A DNA stretch of 43,485 nucleotides from Bacteroidales bacterium UBA1216 (GTDB taxonomy: Bacteria; Bacteroidota; Bacteroidia; Bacteroidales; Paludibacteraceae). The notes under the pieces are model-generated. The model saw only the letters and a list, made by a program, of their open reading frames with translations, was not told where the DNA came from and searched no databases. The DNA is taken from positions 8,112 through 51,596 of the forward strand of contig DBXI01000031.1 in the NCBI GenBank assembly GCA_002309255.1, read 5' to 3'. Both the position numbers and the translations under genes were made by a program. Below are positions 8,859 through 15,908 of this stretch, one piece after another. Within the stretch, counting starts at the first letter, position 1. Each line of letters begins with the position of its first letter.

Positions 8859-10646
8859 TTAGAGGTCAACGCTATAGGTTGTACCTTCCGTCCAGCTCAA
8901 ATCAACCGACAGGCCGATCTCCAGAGTTGGAGTGCGCAGGTCAGGTATACCGTTGTAAGCGTGCTTTAGATCTATGATGTTCAACTGAGCTGTTGTCGTG
9001 TAGTCCTTCAGGAACACCTTCTTCGGCGATGTGGTTGCACTTGCCGAAGCCAACTTACCTACCAGGTAGAACTTACCGCCGGCAGGGATAACGCCGTCAG
9101 CTCCGATGAAATCCTCACCCGTGTTGTTGATCAGCTCGATGGCAATCGTTGCGTCCGAACCGGTCTCGCCGTCTGCCAGGGTTTCAAGTACCAGAGTCGA
9201 GTTGGCACTACCAAAGGTCGTGGTAACGTTGATCGTGTTGCTCATTACCTTGTCATACAGGGTGTATGCGCTGGTGTTCGAGCCGGCATAGGTGTCAGGA
9301 GTGAAGTCGAAGCCTACGTTCTTCTGACCACCTACCAGTACGCCCGTCAAGGTAAAGCGCTTGCCCTCATCGTTACATGCAATGCTGGTAGCTGTAGGCA
9401 GAGCAGCATCATCCAGGTTAGCTGAATTCAGCTTAACCTTTACATCCAGACGACCTACGGCATAGTTGATCGGGTTAACCAAGGCTATCGAACGAGTGCT
9501 CGATGTTACTGCACCGTTGGTGGTAGCATACTCGCCGAGCACGTCGCTCCAGCTCATCGTGGTGCTGGCCAGGGCTGCTGCCTCCGACTCGTTGGAGGTG
9601 TTGATGGTCGTGTTCGCATAGTACCACAGCGATGCCGGATAAGCATACAACTCGGTCGGTGCAACATTCAGCGAACCGGATGTGCGGTTTGCAAACGACT
9701 TGTCAGCCGAACTGCCGAACTCTCCGCTCTCTGCATCATAAGCCAGTGCGATAGCACCGTCTGGCAGATCGAGAGAGGCAGGGAAACCTGCATAAGCAGA
9801 TTTAAGGGTCACTTGCTTCGTCTCGTTATCATAGTCAACATAGGTAGCATTCTTGATCGCGGTTGCGATGTTCGTTGCCAAATCGTTCTCAACGATCGAC
9901 ATAGTAGCCAACAGGTCATTCATCATACGCTCTACGTTGAACGAGTTCAAGTTCTTAATGGTCTTGTACTCATTAAACAACGATGCAAAACCTTCGTTGT
10001 CGCTGTTGGTGTAGTTCTTCCAAGCCTTCGGAGTTGCAGCACCATCCGTTGCATCAGCAACAGACTGAATGTACGCGATCAGACCGGTCAGTGCAGCGTT
10101 GTCTGCAATAGAGTTAGCGTGAATAGCCTCCAGCTCAAACTTGGCGGTGTTGGCGGTAGTGGTTGCTTCAATATACGTCAGCGAACCCTTCTGGAACTTG
10201 GTCGGACTGGCAATCGATGCCACCTTCGATTCTGCGTAGAACAGGAATGCCGATGTTCCCGTCGGTACGGCTACGTTCTCGTACTTCTTAGCCTTGCTTG
10301 TGGCTGCCAACTCAGAGGTAGCAGCGATGTCGGTGATACCTTCCAGTGTCGAACCCAACTTGCGATCCGAACCGGCTACGGTTGCGTTCTTTGCTAAACC
10401 GAACGGGATAAGGCTGATATTGCCCATGCCCTGAAAATCATCCACACCGTTGTTAACCTGAACGGTCGTACCGGGCATACGACGTGCACCGTTACCGCCA
10501 CTGGCATTTGCCGGCAGGGAGATAGTGATGTCGGTCGTTACGGACGGAGCCTTCTGCTGAGGCTCATTCTGCTCATTGTTCTTACAACCGGTAAGAACGA
10601 CGCTTGTCAGCATAGCTGCACAAGCCAAAAATGTCATTTTCTTCAT
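8859..10646 (-). CDS. Major fimbrial subunit, Mfa1/FimA-type fimbrillin lipoprotein
   Basis: 595 aa. The N-terminus MKKMTFLACAAMLTSVVLTGC is a lipoprotein signal with lipidated Cys21. A Ser/Thr/Ala/Asn-rich beta protein follows, with ARRMPGTTVQVNNG at residues 54-67; the Arg55-Arg56 pair sits where FimA and Mfa1 are trimmed by an Arg-specific protease before strand-exchange polymerisation. The next segment (DDFQGMGNISLIPF) and the internal pattern of a strand-rich N-terminal domain, a long helical insert near 170-270 and a C-terminal domain ending in SWTEGTTYSVDL resemble the Mfa1 family. It is larger than P. gingivalis Mfa1 (about 560 aa). Second gene of the operon, 56 nt after the DUF3575 gene. 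Confidence 0.8.
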   Translation of the reverse strand: MKKMTFLACAAMLTSVVLTGCKNNEQNEPQQKAPSVTTDITISLPANASGGNGARRMPGTTVQVNNGVDDFQGMGNISLIPFGLAKNATVAGSDRKLGSTLEGITDIAATSELAATSKAKKYENVAVPTGTSAFLFYAESKVASIASPTKFQKGSLTYIEATTTANTAKFELEAIHANSIADNAALTGLIAYIQSVADATDGAATPKAWKNYTNSDNEGFASLFNEYKTIKNLNSFNVERMMNDLLATMSIVENDLATNIATAIKNATYVDYDNETKQVTLKSAYAGFPASLDLPDGAIALAYDAESGEFGSSADKSFANRTSGSLNVAPTELYAYPASLWYYANTTINTSNESEAAALASTTMSWSDVLGEYATTNGAVTSSTRSIALVNPINYAVGRLDVKVKLNSANLDDAALPTATSIACNDEGKRFTLTGVLVGGQKNVGFDFTPDTYAGSNTSAYTLYDKVMSNTINVTTTFGSANSTLVLETLADGETGSDATIAIELINNTGEDFIGADGVIPAGGKFYLVGKLASASATTSPKKVFLKDYTTTAQLNIIDLKHAYNGIPDLRTPTLEIGLSVDLSWTEGTTYSVDL

Positions 10647-10702
10647 TTGTTTGAAATTTTGGTTAATAATTAAGTTAACAAGTTCTTGTGTTAAATATCA
10701 CA

Positions 10703-12364
10703 TCATAAGTCTTTCCTCTCATAGTACACTGTTATCGAGCCTAAGTTGCGCAAGTACCTCTTGAAATGCGTACGCATGTACTCGTATGTGCGCCCGTTGT
10801 TATGCTGCTTGATGAAGCGCTCGCGAAGGTCGTAGTCCAGCACCTGATCAATTATACATAGGATGTCATGCTTGCCTTCGAACTGCTCATAATCAAGATA
10901 CCAGCGTAACTCAGCCCAGCACTCGCCGCCGTTATATACGCGGAACATGTTTTTGTCGAATCCGAACCGCTCCTGAACATAGTCGTGCAGCGCTTCCGCA
11001 CGGATCGCACCCAGGCGCTCGTTGTTCTTCTGGCTGCCGTCGAACGATGCCATGCCTATGATCTTGATCAACTTGATCTCTATCGTCGAGTCCTCTATCG
11101 CCTCGGCAATGATGGTCATGATGCTGTCCAGTAACTCGTCGTTGTGGATAAACGTGCGATCTACATCCGTGCTATTCACATCAAAGTGCATGTATATGCT
11201 GTTCGGCTCGCTGGTGACCGGAGCCTCCGGATCGTATGGCGTGAACTCCGACAGCGGTCTGAGCACCGCTGAGCGCAGACGTGACATCTGATCCAGGTGA
11301 GCTATCTCATCCTGCTTGTCAAGTAGCGCTACGATGGCATCATACAGCGAGTCGCTCGGCTCATCCATATACGCTTCCTCCAGTGCCTTTATCCGCTCGC
11401 TCAACGCGGCAAGGCTGTCTGCCACATAACGCGTATCAGGTTTAGCGCGAGGGACAAGTATATACTCAGGCTCAGCCACCGAACGTTGTTCATCCGGATG
11501 GTCAAACATTATTATCATCATCGTATCAGGCTCACTCTCACTAATAGTATCTTCTATACTTTGTTCTGGCACATCAACTGTGCTGATTTCCGAAGGCTCA
11601 TTGTGAGCAGGCGCGCTAACAGTGTCCTTCTCGCCGCTCACTGCTAACCGCTTGCAGTCGCATCTATCCTCAAACTCCACCTGGTTGCCGTCCAGCACCA
11701 CTACCAGATTCACGCCCAAACGGGGTAGGGCGAACCACTTCTTCTCATACGCCAACTTCTCACCGCAGTGCTTGCACTTGAACCGGTCGTACCAAGCCAC
11801 TCCGGCATCTACACCGCCCTCCAGCTCGATGCTGAAATGTGGACTCAACGCAAAATGCCAACCGTACGACGCACCGAACAGCAACGCATCACCCTGATAG
11901 CGGTTCTCCTGTACGCCGCGGTACATCCAGCCTATCGGATAAACACCGCCCGCCACATTGAAATGCGTGTACCCGATGTTCACCGATACAAAATCCTTGC
12001 TGAACGCCTCGCACAGCCAGTAGCGCGGAGCAAGCTCCACCGACACATGACGCCACTTCGGAAGCACCTTGTCATCCAGAGGGAAAGGATTGAATCCCAC
12101 CCCGGCCTGCAACGTCCAGTGCTCCGCCAAGCGGAACTCCAGCTGCAGGTTGGGCGTGGCGGCTGCATCGTACAGCAGATTGTTCTTCAGCGCTGCAATA
12201 GGATGATGTATGTCGTAAGCAGGCGATGCACCTACAGTGTCGCTTGCTGAACGAGTATCGGTAGCCGTTGTAGCCATCAAGTGAGACGTGCTTCCTGCCA
12301 ACAGGAGTATAAACAACCCCACTTGAACCAATACATTGCCTGGTGTCAAGTTACTACGAGTCAT
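10703..12364 (-). CDS. DUF3575 outer-membrane barrel with OmpA-like C-terminal domain (fimbrial operon lead gene)
   Basis: 553 aa with an N-terminal hydrophobic signal (VQVGLFILLLAGSTSHLMA). Residues about 53-235 match DUF3575 (ALKNNLLYDAAATPNLQLEF, then a barrel pattern of aromatic strands ending GVNLVVVLDG). A CKHC motif near residue 197 is an unusual Cys pair. After an acidic linker (about 240-385) comes an OmpA-like domain: YMHFDVNST, GMASFDGSQKNNERLGAIRA and a basic end. DUF3575/OmpA proteins commonly lead Mfa-type fimbrial operons; a role in fimbrial assembly or cell-wall attachment is inferred. The promoter lies about 105 nt upstream and the leader contains a G9 tract within a short ORF. 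Confidence 0.8.
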   Translation of the reverse strand: MTRSNLTPGNVLVQVGLFILLLAGSTSHLMATTATDTRSASDTVGASPAYDIHHPIAALKNNLLYDAAATPNLQLEFRLAEHWTLQAGVGFNPFPLDDKVLPKWRHVSVELAPRYWLCEAFSKDFVSVNIGYTHFNVAGGVYPIGWMYRGVQENRYQGDALLFGASYGWHFALSPHFSIELEGGVDAGVAWYDRFKCKHCGEKLAYEKKWFALPRLGVNLVVVLDGNQVEFEDRCDCKRLAVSGEKDTVSAPAHNEPSEISTVDVPEQSIEDTISESEPDTMMIIMFDHPDEQRSVAEPEYILVPRAKPDTRYVADSLAALSERIKALEEAYMDEPSDSLYDAIVALLDKQDEIAHLDQMSRLRSAVLRPLSEFTPYDPEAPVTSEPNSIYMHFDVNSTDVDRTFIHNDELLDSIMTIIAEAIEDSTIEIKLIKIIGMASFDGSQKNNERLGAIRAEALHDYVQERFGFDKNMFRVYNGGECWAELRWYLDYEQFEGKHDILCIIDQVLDYDLRERFIKQHNNGRTYEYMRTHFKRYLRNLGSITVYYERKDL

Positions 12365-12396
12365 TGCTGCGTTTTGTTGCAGTAAGTTGTTGTAAA

Positions 12397-12435
12397 TCAG
12401 TCGAATACCCCCCCCCTATAAACATAAATATGCAT
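12397..12435 (-). promoter_or_regulatory. Leader ORF containing a G9 tract upstream of the fimbrial operon
   Basis: In the untranslated leader of the DUF3575 gene an ATG at 12435 opens a 12-codon frame (MHIYVYRGGVFD, stop TGA at 12399-12397). Nine consecutive G (coding strand; C at 12408-12416) lie inside it. Counting frames: adding one G puts this ATG in frame with the gene's ATG at 12364 with no intervening stop. Losing one G instead puts a second leader ATG (12425) in frame with it. With nine G neither is fused. Translation of this ORF and variation of the tract are inferred, not shown. Confidence 0.45.
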
Positions 12436-12441
12436 GCTAAT

Positions 12442-12456
12442 ACCCTGAAGGAGGGT
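12442..12456 (-). other. Small hairpin in the fimbrial operon leader
   Basis: ACCCT-gaagg-AGGGT forms a 5-bp inverted repeat with a 5-nt loop, between the predicted transcription start and the leader ORF. It is short and may be chance; it could fold in the mRNA leader. Confidence 0.3.
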
Positions 12457-12469
12457 GCGAAAACGTGTG

Positions 12470-12501
12470 CAAAGTTACAAAAAAAAAAGCAATTTCGCAA
12501 T
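12470..12501 (-). promoter_or_regulatory. Promoter of the fimbrial operon
   Basis: On the minus strand a -7 box TAACTTTG (12477-12470) is preceded, after exactly 20 nt, by ATTG (12501-12498) in place of the -33 TTTG. A T-rich spacer of about ten T precedes the -7 box, as in the other promoters of this window. The predicted start near 12464 leaves a leader of about 100 nt. Confidence 0.65.
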
Positions 12502-12548
12502 ACTTGAAACGCCTTTTTGATGAATTGTTAAGAAAACCGTACCTATTT

Positions 12549-13739
12549 TTACGAATTGTCAAGATTTTGCAATTTTAACCATTCAGTAGGTGTGTAGCCT
12601 GTTTCGCGCGCGAAAGTGCGCGTAAAGACGGCAGCTGAGGCAAAACCCGTGCGTTCCGCCACCTCCAGCAGCTTGGTGTCTGGACGCTCACGCAGGATCT
12701 TTTGCGCCTCCTCGATGCGGTAGTTCGTCACGAACTGACAGAAGTTGCAGCCGTAGGTAGTGTTGATGTATTTCGACAGATACGAACGGTTCACCGGCAG
12801 CACCTGCATCAGGTCGAGCAGACGGAAGTCCTTGTCCAGATACGGCTTCTTGTCAGCCATCCATGACTCCAAGGTCTCGCGGTACTCAGGCGGGAACGGA
12901 GAGGCGTTCGGCTCACTCTGCGCCGATGCATCGTCCTGCTCATCAGCCGCGTCATCCTGCGGCGTGTCTTGCCACGGACGCTTACGCGAGATGATCTGCG
13001 TCGTGTTGTATGCGATTAGGAACAGTACCAGCCATTGCTGCGTGAACAGACGCGTAGGATGATTGGTGAAGCAGAGGTACAGATACGACAAGCCCAAGAT
13101 TAGCAGGCAAATCAGATAGTTGCGCATCCAGCGCACACCCGTGTTCTCCAGCGATGAGTAGTTCTCCTCGCAGCGCTTCTGATACCGGTGCACCTGCACG
13201 ATCAACATACCGGCTATCACCGCCGGATACAATATTTGCGCGATACGCAGGTCGATTTCCATGTAGTGCCCGATCAGATGCATCGCAATGGCAGGCAGCA
13301 TGAACAGCGTACTTCTTAGCGCAGTAAGCCACTTGGGATAAAGCACCTCCGTTGGATAAGCCAACAGCAGTAGCGCGAATGCATCGCGCACCAGCAGATC
13401 TTCGCTGGTCAGCGTCTCGGTGTCGAAGATGATGATGTGCAGGTCGAATAGGTACCTCAGCCCGAACAGTAGCAACTCCAGTCCCGCCCATGCTATCAGC
13501 ACGCGCTGCCACACACGGCGGGCTTCGATGCCGTCGATATGCCAGTGCACCTGTATAGCGCTCAGTATGGCGACAAAGATGAGGCAAAAATGCATCATCG
13601 GACTCACGGTCGTCTCAAACAACTCCGCCGGGATGAAGCGCGACAGATAATAACTCAACGGTACGCTCACAAAAAGAAAGAGCGTAAACCAGAATTCATC
13701 AAAATAATCGTAGTATAAACGTCGTATTGATCTCATCAT
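12549..13739 (-). CDS. Membrane-bound AraC-family transcriptional regulator of the fimbrial locus
   Basis: 396 aa. The first 240 residues contain about six to seven hydrophobic segments (FWFTLFLFVSVPLSYYL, MMHFCLIFVAILSAIQV, AWAGLELLLFGLRYLF and more). An acidic linker (DDAADEQDDASAQSE) leads to a C-terminal AraC DNA-binding domain at about 300-392: helix-turn-helix one around LLDLMQVLPVNRSYLSKYIN, then YRIEEAQKILRE and the second helix-turn-helix TGFASAAVFTRTFARETGYTP. A membrane-embedded AraC regulator next to fimbrial genes is a recurrent arrangement in Bacteroidales. It has its own promoter and lies just upstream of the fimbrial operon on the same strand, so control of that operon is likely but inferred. 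Confidence 0.8.
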   Translation of the reverse strand: MMRSIRRLYYDYFDEFWFTLFLFVSVPLSYYLSRFIPAELFETTVSPMMHFCLIFVAILSAIQVHWHIDGIEARRVWQRVLIAWAGLELLLFGLRYLFDLHIIIFDTETLTSEDLLVRDAFALLLLAYPTEVLYPKWLTALRSTLFMLPAIAMHLIGHYMEIDLRIAQILYPAVIAGMLIVQVHRYQKRCEENYSSLENTGVRWMRNYLICLLILGLSYLYLCFTNHPTRLFTQQWLVLFLIAYNTTQIISRKRPWQDTPQDDAADEQDDASAQSEPNASPFPPEYRETLESWMADKKPYLDKDFRLLDLMQVLPVNRSYLSKYINTTYGCNFCQFVTNYRIEEAQKILRERPDTKLLEVAERTGFASAAVFTRTFARETGYTPTEWLKLQNLDNS

Positions 13740-13787
13740 TCCTCTCTACAGTAAGGTCGTAGAGTGCCATGAATTCAAAAACGAGCA

Positions 13788-13819
13788 CAAAGGTACAAAA
13801 AAAAACTGACATTTGCAAA
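13788..13819 (-). promoter_or_regulatory. Promoter of the AraC-type regulator gene
   Basis: -33 TTTG at 13819-13816 and -7 TACCTTTG at 13795-13788, 20 nt apart. The upstream half reads TTTGCAAATGTCAG, identical over 14 bases to the promoter of the GLUG protein gene at 15797, with a run of T before the -7 box. Confidence 0.7.
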
Positions 13820-13873
13820 TGTTTTGGCAAAAAAATCACTTTTTTTTACTTAATTAACCGCCCTGGAAAGAAT

Positions 13874-15148
13874 TCAGCCCGCGTTGATTGAAATGATTTG
13901 CGAGACATCGGTTGTATAAAGGGGGCTGTGATGTTCGGCCTTGAAGACAGGATCTGCGGCCTGTGAAGGCAGTTGTAACTGCGTGCCGAGGATGACGGCT
14001 TGTCGTCCGTGCTTATCGCGAATGTTGTCGATGGCGCGTTGCAGTGCAGAATCGCGCGCCCTATCGCGTGTGTCGAACAGATCGGGCATGACGGCATTCC
14101 CGGAGAGGATACGCGTGAAGATCACGCCGGCTTTCTTGAACTGCACCCCCTGTTTGTACAGCGGCCGGAAGGCAGCCAGGATGTTGGAGAGCAGCTCACG
14201 TGTGTCGGATGTAGGCATAGGCAGCGTGACTTTCTGCACTACGCGATACTGTTGGATGTCGCTGCGGAAAGGTGAGGTGATGGCATAGACCAGCGCCTCG
14301 GCACATACAGAGTGCTGCATGCGTAACTTGCGCGCGCAACTATCGGTGAAATTAGCCAACTGCTGCTCCAGTTCGGGCAGCTCTGTCAGAGCTTTGGCAA
14401 AGGTGCGTGATGTGGTGATGGACTGCTTGGCTACCGCCTCGGTTATATCGATGCTGTCTATGCCGTTGAGCTCGCGCCATGTAAGCACTCCGGGTTTGTG
14501 TAGCAGTGTGCGCGCGAAGCTCTCGGACTGACCGGCGAACTGCAGCGCGGTGGTTATACCTGCGGCCGAGAGCTTGGCTTGTGCGCTGCGTCCGATGCCC
14601 CACACATCGGCTATGTCGAAGTGCTCCAGCGCCGTGAGACGCTTCTGCTCCGTATCGATCATGCAGGCGCCACGGTAGCCAGGGTACTTCTTGGCATATT
14701 TGCTGGCTACCTTACACAGCGTCTTGGATGGCGCTATACCCATAGAGATAGGTATGCCGGTGCCCTGGTAGATCTGACGCACGATCTGCTCACAGTAAGG
14801 TTTGCGCTCGGCAGGCGGAATGTGATCGACGGAGATGAATCCCTCGTCGATCGAGTATTGCTCAAATCGCATGGTGTGGCTGCGCAGAATGGACATCACG
14901 CGGGCGGACAGATCGCCGTAGAGCGCAAAGTTGGAGGAGAAGCAAGTGATATGATGCTGCTCTACCAAATCCTTGATCTGGTACAAGGGCACACCCATCT
15001 TGATGCCGAGTGCCTTCGCCTCGTTGGAGCGGGAGACGACACACCCGTCGTTGCCTGACAGTACGAGCACCGGCTTGTTCCACAGATCCGGACGGAACAC
15101 GCGCTCGCAACTGACGTAGAAGTTATTGCAGTCGGCTATGGCGTACAT
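13874..15148 (-). CDS. umuC: UmuC, Y-family translesion DNA polymerase V catalytic subunit
   Basis: 424 aa, normal UmuC length. The N-terminus MYAIADCNNFYVSCERVF holds the first catalytic Asp (D6). YSIDEGFISVD carries the paired catalytic acidic residues (SIDE) near residue 100. GIPISMGIAPSKTLCKVASKYAKK is the palm region of the family, and VWGIGRSAQAKLSAAGI is the helix-hairpin-helix-like thumb motif. The C-terminal SPLYTTDVSQ matches the SPRYTT end of UmuC. The ATG shares one base with the umuD stop (TGATG), so the two form a coupled umuDC pair. Expected role: error-prone synthesis past lesions with UmuD' in the SOS response. Confidence 0.93.
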   Translation of the reverse strand: MYAIADCNNFYVSCERVFRPDLWNKPVLVLSGNDGCVVSRSNEAKALGIKMGVPLYQIKDLVEQHHITCFSSNFALYGDLSARVMSILRSHTMRFEQYSIDEGFISVDHIPPAERKPYCEQIVRQIYQGTGIPISMGIAPSKTLCKVASKYAKKYPGYRGACMIDTEQKRLTALEHFDIADVWGIGRSAQAKLSAAGITTALQFAGQSESFARTLLHKPGVLTWRELNGIDSIDITEAVAKQSITTSRTFAKALTELPELEQQLANFTDSCARKLRMQHSVCAEALVYAITSPFRSDIQQYRVVQKVTLPMPTSDTRELLSNILAAFRPLYKQGVQFKKAGVIFTRILSGNAVMPDLFDTRDRARDSALQRAIDNIRDKHGRQAVILGTQLQLPSQAADPVFKAEHHSPLYTTDVSQIISINAG

Positions 15149-15585
15149 CAGTACCTGCGTGTTTTGTGGATGCTGTGGGTGACCACCCCCCAGACGGAGA
15201 AGTTATTGTCAGCCGTGACCTTGATGGGTTGGAATTCCGGATTATGGGGTATGAGCCATCCGCAGTGGTGCTCGGGATCATGGCGGAACTCCTTGATGGT
15301 GAACTCGCCGTCGATAGCAGCAACGATAAAGTCCCCGTTGTGCGGCTCAATGGATTTGTCGATCACAATGATATCCCTGTCAAATAAGCCGGCATCGCGC
15401 ATGCTGTCACCGTTCACACGGGCATAGAAGGTGGTGTCGGGGTGAGGGGATAACTCACTGACTATATCGATCCGCTCGCCTGCATGGTCGGCTGCCGGAG
15501 AAGGAAAACCGGCTTTGATCGCCTCAACAAATTCAAGTTCCAAGCCTTCCATCTCGGCCTGAGTAAGATTAGCTATTTTAGTCAT
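15148..15585 (-). CDS. umuD: UmuD, LexA-like self-cleaving S24 peptidase, polymerase V accessory subunit
   Basis: 145 aa. Cleavage site Ala25-Gly26 (KAGFPSPAADH), nucleophile Ser61 in NGDSM and general-base Lys98 in FTIKEF: the same order and spacing as E. coli UmuD (Cys24-Gly25, Ser60, Lys97). The N-terminal arm is short and has no helix-turn-helix, so this is UmuD and not LexA. RecA-filament-stimulated self-cleavage would give UmuD'. It overlaps umuC by one base. Its promoter lies 51 nt or more upstream, with a perfect palindrome at the predicted start site. Confidence 0.92.
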   Translation of the reverse strand: MTKIANLTQAEMEGLELEFVEAIKAGFPSPAADHAGERIDIVSELSPHPDTTFYARVNGDSMRDAGLFDRDIIVIDKSIEPHNGDFIVAAIDGEFTIKEFRHDPEHHCGWLIPHNPEFQPIKVTADNNFSVWGVVTHSIHKTRRY

Positions 15586-15617
15586 ACCTATACGCTATAA
15601 TATAGTACACAGATCCT

Positions 15618-15630
15618 ATTTGTGACAAAT
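15618..15630. promoter_or_regulatory. Perfect palindrome at the umuDC transcription start, candidate SOS operator
   Basis: ATTTGT-G-ACAAAT is a perfect 13-bp palindrome just downstream of the umuDC -7 box, overlapping the expected start site, where a repressor would block initiation. That it binds LexA or another repressor is inference. Confidence 0.5.
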
Positions 15631-15635
15631 CGATG

Positions 15636-15667
15636 CAAAGATACGGAAAAATTTTGAATTATGCAAA
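15636..15667 (-). promoter_or_regulatory. Promoter of umuDC
   Basis: -33 TTTG at 15667-15664 and -7 TATCTTTG at 15643-15636, spaced 20 nt. Upstream part TTTGCATAATTC, then a T-rich stretch and CGTATCTTTG, matching the window-wide promoter form. Confidence 0.75.
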
Positions 15668-15719
15668 CATTTCGGCAAAAAAAACAGCTTTTTACCATAT
15701 ATTGCGCTATATAAGCCCA

Positions 15720-15753
15720 TTGCACCGATTAACCGACCCCTTTTTCGGTGCAA
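15720..15753. other. Inverted repeat between the divergent umuDC and GLUG-protein promoters
   Basis: TTGCACCGA (15720-15728) and TCGGTGCAA (15745-15753) are perfect 9-bp inverted arms around a 16-nt loop. It lies between two divergent promoters in the 323-bp gene-free stretch 15586-15908. It may be an operator or a hairpin; no T-tract follows. Apart from this, the two promoters and the 13-bp palindrome, nothing else is evident in that stretch. Confidence 0.35.
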
Positions 15754-15796
15754 AAACGGGTATATTGAAGAAAAAAACAAAAAATCTTTCGAATAA

Positions 15797-15828
15797 TTTG
15801 CAAATGTCAGATTTTTTTCGTATCTTTG
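15797..15828 (+). promoter_or_regulatory. Promoter of the GLUG/T9SS protein gene
   Basis: -33 TTTG at 15797-15800 and -7 TATCTTTG at 15821-15828, 20 nt apart, with TTTGCAAATGTCAG as upstream half and a T-run before CGTATCTTTG. About 75 nt of leader precede the ATG at 15909. Confidence 0.75.
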
Positions 15829-15908
15829 CACTTTCGTTTGCATTTGTAGCTGACGAACCTTGACTCAACATACAATATTATTCAAAATAGTAAGAAAACA
15901 ATCAAACT

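Noticed and set aside
10671..10692. TTAACACAAG/CTTGTTAA imperfect inverted repeat before the fimbrillin gene as a terminator or attenuator
   Set aside because: The arms differ by a two-base bulge, there is no G/C-rich stem and no T-tract; too weak to call.
15616..15863. Overlapping 75-76 codon frames on both strands between umuD and the GLUG gene
   Set aside because: They run across two good promoters and a palindrome, and have no signal or homology-like pattern.
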